Positions 1 to 6,961 are shown, counted from the stretch's first letter. The stretch: 18,320 nucleotides of DNA from Methanobacteriota archaeon (GCA_003230355.1 QIDD01000009.1:1-18320); one strand, 5' to 3'. The notes: a model not told the origin generated them from the sequence alone. A program made the numbers and translations.

Positions 1-383
1 CCCGTAGTGGAGATGAGTCTCTCTTCGGCGCTTTCATACTTGGACTGTCGCTTGGGATTGTGTGGATTCCCTGTGTGGGTCCAATCCTCGGAGCCGTGCT
101 GTCACTTGTGGCAATCGAGGGCAACCTGCTCACAGGCTCGCTCATGCTCACAAGCTATTCAGCCGGCCTCGGAATCCCGATGCTTGCAATCGCCTATGGC
201 GGGAAAACGGTGGCTGCGAAACTTGATTGGACGCGGAGTAACTCTGAGAAAATTAAAAAGTTTGCAGGCTGGATTCTAATTGCAACTGGCCTTGCCATGC
301 TCTTCGGACTTGACCAATGGATTCAAAGGTTTCTCTTACCATACTTCCCTGAGTTTGAAACCCGGCTGATGGAACTATTTTAA
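1..383 (+). CDS. CcdA/DsbD-type cytochrome c biogenesis transmembrane protein, 3' part only
   Basis: The reading frame is open from base 3 to the TAA at 381-383, so only the last 126 residues are inside the window and the start lies to the left. Three hydrophobic segments are visible, near residues 9-30, 45-62 and 87-105 of the fragment. The first carries the W-I-P-C-V-G-P motif that marks the second half of the CcdA/DsbD membrane domain. Proteins of this family pass electrons through the membrane by a cysteine pair to thioredoxin-like partners, for cytochrome c maturation or other extracytoplasmic thiol reduction. The fragment would correspond to helices 4-6 of a six-helix protein, consistent with the usual length of about 220-240 residues. 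The partner protein is not visible, so the pathway cannot be fixed. It ends 8 bases before the convergent beta-propeller gene. Confidence 0.75.
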   Translation, partial: RSGDESLFGAFILGLSLGIVWIPCVGPILGAVLSLVAIEGNLLTGSLMLTSYSAGLGIPMLAIAYGGKTVAAKLDWTRSNSEKIKKFAGWILIATGLAMLFGLDQWIQRFLLPYFPEFETRLMELF

Positions 384-391
384 CACTGCTG

Positions 392-1750
392 CTAATCTGC
401 GCCTATTTCATCTATCAGGGCATTTTGATTTTCAAGATGGGCTGCCGCCGTCAGATTCCTATCATATCCTGCGATTACGATCACCTTTTGACCTGCGGCC
501 CAGAAATTCGGTTTAACATACATCTTCTTGGCGCCAGGCTCTCTGATCGCATCAGCCTCTGCTTCAGTTAAAATCCCTTGAACAATCTCCCCCACACCGT
601 CAGGGGCATCGGGACCGCCGAGGACGACAATGGATTTTTCAGCTTTGTAATCATTAAATTCGGATGCCCTTGAATGGATAACCTCAATGCCTCTGCCACT
701 TAAGAAAGCTATGAAATCATCGGCCAGACCGAGGTCTATTGAGTTTGCTAGTACCGTGATTTTTGGTTTTTCAGGCGGCGGTGTCGCAGGCAATGTGTCG
801 TTAGACTGTGAAAGGTTCAGGGCGTAGTAGTAGACGCCGATATTAGGTTTGTCAAATCCTGCGGCAATCTTTGAGCCATCTGCCGACAGTGCAAGAGTCT
901 TGATCCGGTTGTCCACGCTCCTGTTAAACAAGGCCGCGCCTTTAATCGAAAAAAACTCCAAAACATCTGTATCGGTAAAGGCTGCGATTTCACTATCGCC
1001 TTTAGTGAAAAAAACCTGTTTAACCCGGCCCGCAGTCGCAACGCTCCAGTTTAAAACTCCCTTGTCATTTATCAAAGTCAGATTATTGTACTGCGTGCCT
1101 GCGGCGACCCACCGTCCGTCGCCTGATATAGCAAGACCGGAAACACCCACACTCCCAGTGTCATAGGTCCAGAGAATCCTGCCGTCGCGGTCAAAAGTAT
1201 AGATGTTTGTGTCAAGCGAGCCAGCAGCGATATGTGAGCCGTTCTCTGAAATCGTAAGAGCGGTTACAGCGTCGCCCAGTTTGTATCTCCAGAGCAGGGT
1301 TCCATTGCGGTTGAATAAATAAACTCTGTTATCAGGATGATCCGATGCTGCTGCCAGATAGGAGCCATCACCGGCAAGGGACACAAGGGACACACCTTTT
1401 GAGCCGATGTCATAGGCCCACTTAACAGTCCCATTCCTGTCAAAAAGATAGACTCTGGTATCATCAGAGGCTGCAGCGAGATATGAGCCGTCTGAGGAGA
1501 GGGAGACACTGTTTATGTAGCTTGAGGTCTTCGCCCTCCAAATCTCTTCGCCATCAGAGTCAAAGAGATAGGCATAGGTATCGCCTGACCCTGCTGCAAC
1601 ACGCCCGCCGTCAGCGGTAATCGACGCTGCCCGCACCCAACCACCAGTCTCATTTTGCCATTGAAAAAAGTATCCTTGGGAAGCAGCAAAACCCGACGCT
1701 GTAAAGAAAACCAACACAATAAACACGAAGGCAGGAAAGGTCCACTTCAT
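392..1750 (-). CDS. Secreted seven-repeat beta-propeller protein with archaeal surface C-terminal domain
   Basis: The protein has 452 residues. I chose the ATG at 1750 because a GGAG site (1758-1761) lies 7 bases upstream; an in-frame TTG two codons earlier has worse spacing. Residues 1-22 look like a signal peptide (basic start, hydrophobic core, A-A end). Seven repeats of about 40 residues follow, each with S.DG...AA.S and a YLFD.DG...W strand, as expected of a PQQ/WD40-like seven-bladed propeller. A Pro/Thr-rich linker leads to a C-terminal domain from about residue 330. That domain has the signature V-L-G-G-P-D-A-P-D-G-V-G-E-I-V and a later G-Q-K-V-I-V-I-A-G-Y-D-R-N, which I recall in many archaeal extracellular proteins. 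A role at the cell surface is inferred. Blades 6 and 7 have lost the W of the repeat. No catalytic residues or heme motif were recognised. Confidence 0.8.
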   Translation of the reverse strand: MKWTFPAFVFIVLVFFTASGFAASQGYFFQWQNETGGWVRAASITADGGRVAAGSGDTYAYLFDSDGEEIWRAKTSSYINSVSLSSDGSYLAAASDDTRVYLFDRNGTVKWAYDIGSKGVSLVSLAGDGSYLAAASDHPDNRVYLFNRNGTLLWRYKLGDAVTALTISENGSHIAAGSLDTNIYTFDRDGRILWTYDTGSVGVSGLAISGDGRWVAAGTQYNNLTLINDKGVLNWSVATAGRVKQVFFTKGDSEIAAFTDTDVLEFFSIKGAALFNRSVDNRIKTLALSADGSKIAAGFDKPNIGVYYYALNLSQSNDTLPATPPPEKPKITVLANSIDLGLADDFIAFLSGRGIEVIHSRASEFNDYKAEKSIVVLGGPDAPDGVGEIVQGILTEAEADAIREPGAKKMYVKPNFWAAGQKVIVIAGYDRNLTAAAHLENQNALIDEIGAD

Positions 1751-1793
1751 AATCAAACTCCAAAATACGCTAACACATTCTATCAGCAGTGGC

Positions 1794-1800
1794 TATATAA
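1794..1800 (-). promoter_or_regulatory. TATA box of the beta-propeller gene
   Basis: On the minus strand this reads TTATATA. Its centre is about 47 bases before the ATG at 1750. With the usual archaeal spacing, transcription would start near 1770 and leave a leader of about 20 bases that contains the GGAG site. Assigned from sequence and spacing only. Confidence 0.45.
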
Positions 1801-1824
1801 TGCTTGCTTTATCGAATACTCACA

Positions 1825-1850
1825 TTATATCGGCATTCAAGTCGATATAA
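1825..1850. repeat. Inverted repeat, 8-bp arms
   Basis: TTATATCG at 1825-1832 is exactly complementary to CGATATAA at 1843-1850, with a 10-base spacer. It lies upstream of the beta-propeller gene's TATA box on the minus strand, where an operator or a small RNA hairpin would be possible. The arms are AT-rich, which lowers their significance. Confidence 0.5.
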
Positions 1851-1899
1851 GTTTTGAAGTTAACAATGAAATGCAATATCCACTACCCTTATTCCAAAA

Positions 1900-1922
1900 C
1901 TGTGATAAAAATGATATCACAG
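1900..1922. repeat. Inverted repeat, 8-bp arms
   Basis: CTGTGATA at 1900-1907 is exactly complementary to TATCACAG at 1915-1922, with a 7-base spacer. The form resembles a dimeric regulator operator, or a hairpin. It lies 150 bases upstream of the beta-propeller start. No T tract follows it on either strand, so it is not a typical terminator. Confidence 0.5.
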
Positions 1923-2152
1923 GCCTCCTGCATATGAGATCTTGAGAATGGAAAAACATACTGTCAGGTAGCTCTAGCTTAGGTTTCAGTCTCTTTCTCA
2001 TCTTCTTGTCAAGTGATGCAATGTTGAATTTGATGTCAATAAAAAGTGGTTTTTTCAATCCACGGTCCAGAGGCGTTATAAACGAGGTGATCGGAACTTT
2101 AAAAATCGACTAATGTGAAAACACTGGTTCCGGTCAGCCGAATAATAAGGGG

Positions 2153-2159
2153 AAAAAAA
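2153..2159 (-). terminator. Oligo-T terminator after the membrane protein gene
   Basis: On the minus strand a run of seven T residues lies about 23 bases past the stop codon at 2182. Archaeal RNA polymerase commonly terminates at such T tracts without needing a hairpin. Assigned from sequence only. Confidence 0.4.
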
Positions 2160-2181
2160 TTCAGAGGATGTATGTGTATTT

Positions 2182-3321
2182 CTAACTGAATACACGCGTT
2201 AAGATAGTTAAGGGGAGATTGACATAGATTTGGGCAATTTCATTCATTTTCCAAACTTGTATGTCTTTGTGGAATAATGTGAATATGATGCCAATGTGCA
2301 AAATCGCGACTAAAAACATGAAAAAGAGAAATATGCTGTTTGTTCTTTTTTTAATGAAGATTCTGCCAAAGACTATTCCATTTAGAATTGCAATGGGTTG
2401 AACAACGTAACTTACGAATCTATCCGGGAAGAAGGGAAACAAAGGGATTAATGAGAGCGACCATAGAATCAATATGTTTTCAAATTCCGTTCTATTTTTA
2501 TTTCGAATATAATATAGGCTTATCGCTGTTGCTGCGAATAAAAAATAGCTAAAATAAAAGACGCCGTAAAAGGACTTATTAAAAAACAAATCTTTCTGCG
2601 CGCTGTTAATTAAGGTTGCAGGGGCAGAGGCGCTGATCAGAAAGGGGCTCATAATTAAAAACAAAGGGAGAGAATAGACTGCTATCTTAAAAAATTCCTT
2701 TCTCCTTTCTCCCTCGTATCTCATTGAATATATCAGCAGGGAGGTTAATATCAGAATAGGATATATCCCATGATTGTAAATTAAAAATACAGAGATTATT
2801 ATGAATTCTTTTTTTCTTTTCTTCATAAAAAAGTAGATCACAATTGGAAACAATAAAATGTCAAAAGCTTGAGGAATGACCTGTGATGCTCTATCCTGAA
2901 ATCCTGTGCTTGTCAGCAAAAAGGAAATACTCAAAAGAGCGGTATACAGATCAGTACTTTTAGCGACTAGATAGAAAGTGGACAATAGTATAAGTGGGAA
3001 TAGAAAAATTTGAAAGAGATTCATTATAGTCAGTGGGGAGGTAAAAAATATTTTTGACAAAATGGCAATGGTTAAATGAAAGGCCGGGGGATAGGGCCCT
3101 CCAAATAAAAAATATTTTTCATTAAGAAGTGGAAAATCACCATTTAACCATCCGTCGGCTAATTTTTGATGGAAAACTGGGTCGGAGGAGGAGGGGCGGC
3201 CAACAGTCAAGACTCCAATAATCCCGTTTAATGAGGATAAAAAGACCAATATAACAAACATTCCGAGAATAACCTTGTTCGGAATATTTGAATGATTCTC
3301 GGAGTTGTCATCCAAAGGCAT
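2182..3321 (-). CDS. Polytopic membrane protein resembling GT-C glycosyltransferases
   Basis: The 379-residue protein has about nine to ten hydrophobic segments, beginning at residues 17-40 and ending near 350. The first extracytoplasmic loop carries S-S-S-D-P-V-F-H (Asp47, His51), followed by G-G-P-Y-P-P-A-F-H at 74-82. An acidic residue plus FH in loop 1 and a later YPP.FH motif are typical of archaeal GT-C enzymes, which use lipid-phosphate-linked sugars at the outer membrane face. No soluble catalytic domain follows, so a donor or acceptor cannot be named. Oligopeptide or polyprenol-linked sugar modification is an inference. A TATA-like CTTTAAGA sits 26 bases before the ATG and there is no Shine-Dalgarno site, which suggests a leaderless transcript. 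Base composition is clearly more AT-rich, with many Phe/Ile/Lys codons, than the flanking genes; part of this comes from its membrane nature, but transfer is possible. Confidence 0.6.
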   Translation of the reverse strand: MPLDDNSENHSNIPNKVILGMFVILVFLSSLNGIIGVLTVGRPSSSDPVFHQKLADGWLNGDFPLLNEKYFLFGGPYPPAFHLTIAILSKIFFTSPLTIMNLFQIFLFPLILLSTFYLVAKSTDLYTALLSISFLLTSTGFQDRASQVIPQAFDILLFPIVIYFFMKKRKKEFIIISVFLIYNHGIYPILILTSLLIYSMRYEGERRKEFFKIAVYSLPLFLIMSPFLISASAPATLINSAQKDLFFNKSFYGVFYFSYFLFAATAISLYYIRNKNRTEFENILILWSLSLIPLFPFFPDRFVSYVVQPIAILNGIVFGRIFIKKRTNSIFLFFMFLVAILHIGIIFTLFHKDIQVWKMNEIAQIYVNLPLTILTRVFS

Positions 3322-3343
3322 GAGATTAACAGACTGCTGAGGT

Positions 3344-3351
3344 TCTTAAAG
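3344..3351 (-). promoter_or_regulatory. TATA-like box of the membrane protein gene
   Basis: The minus strand reads CTTTAAGA just after an A-rich stretch that could serve as a BRE. The box centre is about 26 bases from the ATG at 3321, so transcription would begin at or next to the start codon. Confidence 0.35.
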
Positions 3352-3526
3352 TTTTTTTCCATATGTTGCTGCGCAGTGTTTGCAGCAGAATGTAAGTGTT
3401 TCACCCCTGGAATAGAGTAGGAAAAGATGAAAAAGATTGCACACTACTGCACCTGTAAGCACTAAGAGCTGCAGCTAGGGAAAACCTTATTAAAACAATG
3501 TCTATAAAATATCCTGGCTGGTGGAG

Positions 3527-4645
3527 ATGAGTAAAAACGATTGGGATGTAGTAATCGTTGGTGGCAGTTTTGCAGGCCTTGCGGCTGCCCATTTTATCAG
3601 CGGCGGCGATGTCCTGATACTTGAGAGGCAGAGCAGACTCGGCAAGACACAGCGATCCACATGCTGCACATCTGTAGATTGGATAGAACGTCTAGGTTGC
3701 AGTAATTCGGTTTTACAACGGCTTGATTATCTAACGATTCATTCAAGTCGTGGTGCTGGTGTGCAGGTGCGGCTTCCAGAGCCCTTTTGCACAATCGACT
3801 ACAAGGTGTTTTGTGAAACCCTCGCTGGAAACATGGAAAACGCAGAGATTAAAACAGGAACGCGAGTAGTTGAAATTAAAGAGGGCGGCATTGTTAAAAC
3901 TAATCAGGGCATGTGCACTGGAAAGGCTGTTATCGACGCGTCAGGCTGGCCCGGTGTCGGCAACCGCGCAGCATGGAAAAATCGGGGCTGGAGGAAAAGA
4001 CCTGCCTTTGGTCTGGAGATAGAAACCGATTATGCCGGGGATACAAATTCGATCCAAATTTTTTATGGCAAGCGCTATACCTCCCACGGATATGGCTGGA
4101 TATTTCCGACTGGAAAAGACATGGTAAGGATAGGGATTGGCGGACAATTTTCAGGCAGTCCATTGAAGGTTCTCAATGGTTTTCTCTCAGAGATGGGTGT
4201 ATCAAGAAATGGTGCTAAACCCCACGGTGGCTTTCTTCCGATTATTACCTTGGGTGAGTCTGTGAGAAATCAGGCCTTTGTGGTTGGCGACGCATGTAAT
4301 CAGGTGATCCCTGGGTCGGGTGAAGGGATTAGAGCCGCATTTGAACATGCCGAAATCTGCGCTAAGATTGTGCGAATGATAGTGGAGGGCAGGATACCTC
4401 TAGACACAGGGCTAGCTGAATACTCAAGGGCTGTAATGGATTCTAAGCCATTTTACGATAACATGCGCTTCATCCAGGACATGGCTCATTTCTGCCCTGA
4501 CTTTGCACGGAGCCATTTGATAAATAGCCTATTGAAGGTGGATGAGGCTAGGGCTGAAGCTGTTTTTAAGCGTTATCTTCAGGGAGATATAAAATCTTCG
4601 AAGTCTGTGATTGTGAAAAGCATAATTAAAAGCTTGTTGAGATAA
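3527..4645 (+). CDS. Geranylgeranyl reductase family FAD-dependent oxidoreductase
   Basis: The 372-residue protein fits the family length of about 370-400. It opens with a Rossmann dinucleotide motif, V-V-I-V-G-G-S-F-A-G at residues 8-17, with E33 ending the second strand as expected for ADP-ribose binding. The family's Y.W.FP motif is present as H-G-Y-G-W-I-F-P. The second FAD motif, V-G-D-A-C-N-Q-V-I-P-G-S-G-E-G-I, has G254 and D255. Family members reduce isoprenoid double bonds of archaeal ether lipids, menaquinone or polyprenols. Which substrate this paralogue uses cannot be told. R-S-T-C-C-T-S stands where many relatives have a P-C-G-.-G motif. The ATG at 3527 touches a GGAG, too close for a normal Shine-Dalgarno site, and a GTG two codons upstream is the alternative. 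TATA-like sequences at 3486-3495 or 3503-3511 could drive a short-leader transcript. Confidence 0.8.
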   Translation: MSKNDWDVVIVGGSFAGLAAAHFISGGDVLILERQSRLGKTQRSTCCTSVDWIERLGCSNSVLQRLDYLTIHSSRGAGVQVRLPEPFCTIDYKVFCETLAGNMENAEIKTGTRVVEIKEGGIVKTNQGMCTGKAVIDASGWPGVGNRAAWKNRGWRKRPAFGLEIETDYAGDTNSIQIFYGKRYTSHGYGWIFPTGKDMVRIGIGGQFSGSPLKVLNGFLSEMGVSRNGAKPHGGFLPIITLGESVRNQAFVVGDACNQVIPGSGEGIRAAFEHAEICAKIVRMIVEGRIPLDTGLAEYSRAVMDSKPFYDNMRFIQDMAHFCPDFARSHLINSLLKVDEARAEAVFKRYLQGDIKSSKSVIVKSIIKSLLR

Positions 4646-4693
4646 TGGCCTGCGAAAAAGCTGTTCTCCCACGGTGTTTTAGCTCCATAAAGA

Positions 4694-4706
4694 TTATTTA
4701 TTAAAA
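4694..4706 (+). promoter_or_regulatory. TATA box of the mini-protein and HAD phosphatase genes
   Basis: The stretch TTATTTATTAAAA is centred about 30 bases before the ATG at 4730. At usual archaeal spacing, transcription would start within a few bases of that codon, giving a leaderless or near-leaderless mRNA. This supports 4730 as a genuine start. Confidence 0.45.
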
Positions 4707-4729
4707 GACCACACTATTTGCTTGTTAAG

Positions 4730-4882
4730 ATGATTTGCAGCACCTGTCAGCTTAAGATAAAGGAGGATTACGCGATAGTGCATTACTGGAAGCACCATCG
4801 CTCTTTACTGCTTGAGCGGATTCGGGCTGGCAGAAAACGGAGCAGGTCCCAGAAAAAGATCGACAGGTGGATTCGCAGGTAA
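4730..4882 (+). CDS. 50-residue basic mini-protein with C2H2-like zinc finger spacing
   Basis: The frame runs ATG at 4730 to TAA at 4880-4882. Three observations support it. A TATA-like box lies 30 bases upstream. The stop overlaps the ATG of the HAD gene (TAATG at 4880-4884), the typical layout of translational coupling. The composition is coherent. The N-terminus reads M-I-C-S-T-C. C3 and C6 are followed by H18 and H22/H23, giving C-x2-C-x11-H-x3/4-H, close to the classic C2H2 finger spacing. The C-terminal half (residues 30-50) is very rich in Arg and Lys, suggesting nucleic acid binding. The function is unknown. Small zinc-finger proteins are common in archaea, and a regulator or RNA-binding role next to the phosphatase/glycosyltransferase genes is inference. 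No strong Shine-Dalgarno site precedes it. Confidence 0.55.
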   Translation: MICSTCQLKIKEDYAIVHYWKHHRSLLLERIRAGRKRSRSQKKIDRWIRR

Positions 4883-5532
4883 TGATGAAGCTCGTTGTAT
4901 TTGATATGGACGGGACCCTGCTGGAGGGTAGAACAATTCTTTTTCTCTCTCGCGCCCTTGGATTTGAAGATGAGGCCAGGGAGATTTTAGCGGGCAGGTA
5001 TTCGAAGAAAGAGCGCAGCAGGCTTCTCGCAGGATTTCTCAGGGGTGTGAGCGCGGCTGAGCTGATGGATGTAGTGAGGGGGATTTCTCTTACTTCCGGA
5101 GCCGAAGAAACGATTGCCGAGCTGAAAAAACTGGGCCATAAAACAGCGATTATCACCGACAGCTATGACATTGTGGCCGAATATTTTAGAAATCTATTAG
5201 GGGTGGATCGGGCCTTTGGAATCAAACTGATTGTTAAAGACGGGATTGTAACAGGTGAAATCGAGATGCCCGCAAACTGCCAAAACCCTGATTTCTGCGG
5301 CGACCCGTCAATCTGTAAAAGCGAGATACTACGGTCGCTGGCAGCGGAATACGGGATTCCCCTTTCCGAGACTGTTGCAGTTGGCGACAACCTAGTTGAC
5401 CTCTGCATGATACGCGATGCAGGTCTTGGAATCGCATTTGACCCCAAAGCGCCAGAAATCTCTGAGGCAGCAGACGTGGTTATCCGGGAAAAAGACCTAC
5501 GCCTTGTGCTCCGAAACATAAAGGTTATATAA
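4882..5532 (+). CDS. HAD-superfamily phosphatase, SerB-like; candidate glucosyl-3-phosphoglycerate phosphatase
   Basis: The 216-residue protein starts at the ATG that overlaps the previous stop; a second ATG directly follows, and an upstream GTG at 4867 would overlap the mini-protein. HAD motif I is F-D-M-D-G-T, with nucleophile D8 and acid D10. Motif II is S94 in I-T-D-S-Y, motif III is K146, and motif IV is G-D-N-L-V-D at 168-173. A helical C1-type cap fills residues 16-75. This is the layout of phosphoserine phosphatase relatives. The next gene resembles a GT81 glucosyl-3-phosphoglycerate synthase. Adjacent gpgS and gpgP genes have been described in Methanococcoides burtonii, so removal of phosphate from glucosyl-3-phosphoglycerate is a reasonable proposal. 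Phosphoserine phosphatase activity for serine synthesis is the main alternative. Confidence 0.75.
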   Translation: MMKLVVFDMDGTLLEGRTILFLSRALGFEDEAREILAGRYSKKERSRLLAGFLRGVSAAELMDVVRGISLTSGAEETIAELKKLGHKTAIITDSYDIVAEYFRNLLGVDRAFGIKLIVKDGIVTGEIEMPANCQNPDFCGDPSICKSEILRSLAAEYGIPLSETVAVGDNLVDLCMIRDAGLGIAFDPKAPEISEAADVVIREKDLRLVLRNIKVI

Positions 5533-5534
5533 AA
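5525..5534 (+). promoter_or_regulatory. Possible internal TATA box before the glycosyltransferase
   Basis: TTATATAAAA overlaps the last codons and stop of the HAD gene. It would place a transcript start near 5556, about 14 bases before the ATG at 5570. The glycosyltransferase could thus be expressed both from the upstream operon and on its own. Confidence 0.35.
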
Positions 5535-5569
5535 ACGATTTGAAAAGATACCTGATAGTGGTACTAAAT

Positions 5570-6733
5570 ATGGGAAAAAAAGACATTGTAATCGGCATAC
5601 CATCGTATAATGAGGATGCGACGATCATCCATGTGATGAGCATGGTTGCAATGGGGCTTCAAGAGTTTTATCCTGAGTATAAGTCGATGATTGTTGTGGC
5701 AGACGGGGGTTCAACAGATCGCACAGTAAGGCTTGCAAACTCTTTCAGGGTAGATTCAAACATTGAAAAAAAGGTTGTAAAGGCGCCGCGTAACAAGGGC
5801 AAGGGTGCGACGATAAAAAAGATCATGCAGGTCTCAGAGCGTGTGCATGCTTCCATGGTTGCAATCGTTGACAGCGACCTGATAAGCATCAAGCCAAGCT
5901 GGGTTGATTATTTGCTGCGTCCAATCGCCTTTGGCCACGCTGATTTCACTGTCTCCCGCTATCTCAGAGATAAGCACGACGGCGGCATCACAAAGCTACT
6001 CACCTACCCAATGGTTACAATGCTCTGGGGTGAAGAGGTTCGCCAGCCTATGGGCGGCGAGGTGGGCATGAGCAGTGAGCTTGTGAAACGATGTCTCAAA
6101 CATCCCTTGTTTCCCGATGACTTCGGCATTGACACTTTTCTCACAACTGTAGCGCTTGCAAATGATATGCGGGTGCATGGCGGGATATTAGACGCGAAAT
6201 TCCATGAATCCACATCGAAATATGCTGAGCCGAAGAAGCATCTTCTCGGCATGTTCAAAAAGGTGACAAAGGCGATTTTTGAGCATGAAGTAGAGTGGAA
6301 AAAACGCACGCCCATGCCTTTTCATCAGGCTAAGCGCCCTCGTAAACTTGATAAATACAAGGGCCCTCTTCCGACATCTGTCACACTATCACGTGACGCA
6401 CTTTGGAAAGCGGGTTACGAGATTTTAGACGGTAAACGCCGTCTCTTAAAGGAGATTGCCGGTGACGACTATGATACTCTGATTACAACAATGCATGATA
6501 AGTCTCATCTCGACGGGGATTTGTGGGCTGAAACCGTTGTGCGGGCGGCGGCAGCTTATAAGCAAAATCAGGACGATAAGATAATTGAACTGCTTGGTGC
6601 TGTCTGGCTGGGGCGGTATGCATCCTTTGTCGAATCAACGGAGCGTATGAACCTTAATGTGGCTGAGCTGGATGTGCATAAGCAGATGCTTTATTTTTTG
6701 AATAAACGTGATCTTTTGATGGACATTTATTGA
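5570..6733 (+). CDS. GT-A glycosyltransferase, probable glucosyl-3-phosphoglycerate synthase (GT81-like)
   Basis: The 387-residue protein begins M-G-K-K-D-I-V-I-G-I-P-S-Y-N-E-D, the standard first strand of a GT-A fold. D45 and D50 lie in V-A-D-G-G-S-T-D. The metal/nucleotide motif D-S-D-L is at 101-104, an acceptor-loop motif P-M-G-G-E-V-G-M at 160-167, and F-G-I-D-T-F with a later H212 complete the pattern. Mycobacterial GpgS has D-S-D-L-I-N, P-L-S-G-E-Y and a matching His, so 3-phosphoglycerate is a likely acceptor and an NDP-glucose the donor. The product would be dephosphorylated by the preceding HAD enzyme to glucosylglycerate, a compatible solute. The long C-terminal extension (about residues 225-387) is helical. 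An in-frame TTG at 5540 is an alternative start, but the ATG puts the first strand at the usual distance. The main alternative is a related GT2/mannosylglycerate-type enzyme. Confidence 0.7.
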   Translation: MGKKDIVIGIPSYNEDATIIHVMSMVAMGLQEFYPEYKSMIVVADGGSTDRTVRLANSFRVDSNIEKKVVKAPRNKGKGATIKKIMQVSERVHASMVAIVDSDLISIKPSWVDYLLRPIAFGHADFTVSRYLRDKHDGGITKLLTYPMVTMLWGEEVRQPMGGEVGMSSELVKRCLKHPLFPDDFGIDTFLTTVALANDMRVHGGILDAKFHESTSKYAEPKKHLLGMFKKVTKAIFEHEVEWKKRTPMPFHQAKRPRKLDKYKGPLPTSVTLSRDALWKAGYEILDGKRRLLKEIAGDDYDTLITTMHDKSHLDGDLWAETVVRAAAAYKQNQDDKIIELLGAVWLGRYASFVESTERMNLNVAELDVHKQMLYFLNKRDLLMDIY

Positions 6734-6769
6734 TTAAAGAAAGGTGTAGAATAAGAGGGGGTTGGCCTT

Positions 6770-6961
6770 CTAAAGATTTGACTTTTCACATATTTTATTG
6801 AACTGTTTACCGCCGTTGGGCTCGAAATAACAGGTTGCGCGGAATTGGTCGCAGATGTAGATGTCAAGTATGCCGTTGTCCACCATATAGGGTGTTGCAT
6901 GGCTGCAGTCACGGGGGTTTAGAGTTTTTTTCCCAGCTGCCGGCTTTAGTTCTGTTTTCAT
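6770..6961 (-). CDS. Small cysteine-containing protein, second gene of a coupled pair
   Basis: This 63-residue protein starts at an ATG that overlaps the stop of the preceding small gene (ATGA at 6958-6961), so coupled translation is likely. The N-terminus is polar and basic (K-P-A-A-G-K-K-T-L). The middle reads D-C-S-H-A-T-P-Y-M followed by L-D-I-Y-I-C-D-Q-F, and single Cys residues follow near positions 44 and 58. C19, H21, C37, C44 and C58 could bind a metal, but the spacing matches no motif I know. There is no signal peptide or membrane segment. Family and function are not recognised. The gene converges on the glycosyltransferase gene, 36 bases apart. Confidence 0.6.
   Translation of the reverse strand: MKTELKPAAGKKTLNPRDCSHATPYMVDNGILDIYICDQFRATCYFEPNGGKQFNKICEKSNL

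Larger units (their letters stand above)
1751..2181. other. AT-rich gap without a confident gene
   Basis: Between the beta-propeller gene and the membrane glycosyltransferase-like gene, both on the minus strand, lie about 430 bases. They hold the TATA box of the left gene, two perfect 8-bp inverted repeats (1825-1850 and 1900-1922) and an oligo-T terminator candidate for the right gene. A minus-strand reading frame runs from about 2106 down to 1837 with no ATG near its beginning. Its earliest usual start is a TTG at 2058 with no Shine-Dalgarno site. Its first part looks protein-like (many Lys, Leu, Asp), so it may be a decayed gene, but I recognise no family. Confidence 0.5.

Noticed and set aside
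1655..1945. 96-codon plus-strand frame
   Set aside because: It runs antisense into the beta-propeller signal peptide and through both inverted repeats, with no ribosome site or family match.
1837..2058. 73-codon minus-strand frame starting with TTG
   Set aside because: It has no Shine-Dalgarno site, no clear promoter and no known family, and its second half has poor protein character. It is kept only as a possible remnant in the gap description.
3367..3387. TGCTGC/GCAGCA inverted repeat between divergent genes
   Set aside because: The stem has only 6 bp and no T tract or conserved partner is visible, so chance is likely. The 10-base palindrome AGCTGCAGCT at 3467-3476 was set aside for the same reason.
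3401..3592. 63-codon minus-strand frame in the divergent gap
   Set aside because: It overlaps the start of the flavoprotein gene antisense and covers its likely promoter. No ribosome site or recognisable motif.
4752..5156. 134-codon minus-strand frame
   Set aside because: It is antisense to the mini-protein and the HAD phosphatase. The HAD motifs fix the coding strand, and this translation is Ser-rich without recognisable domains.
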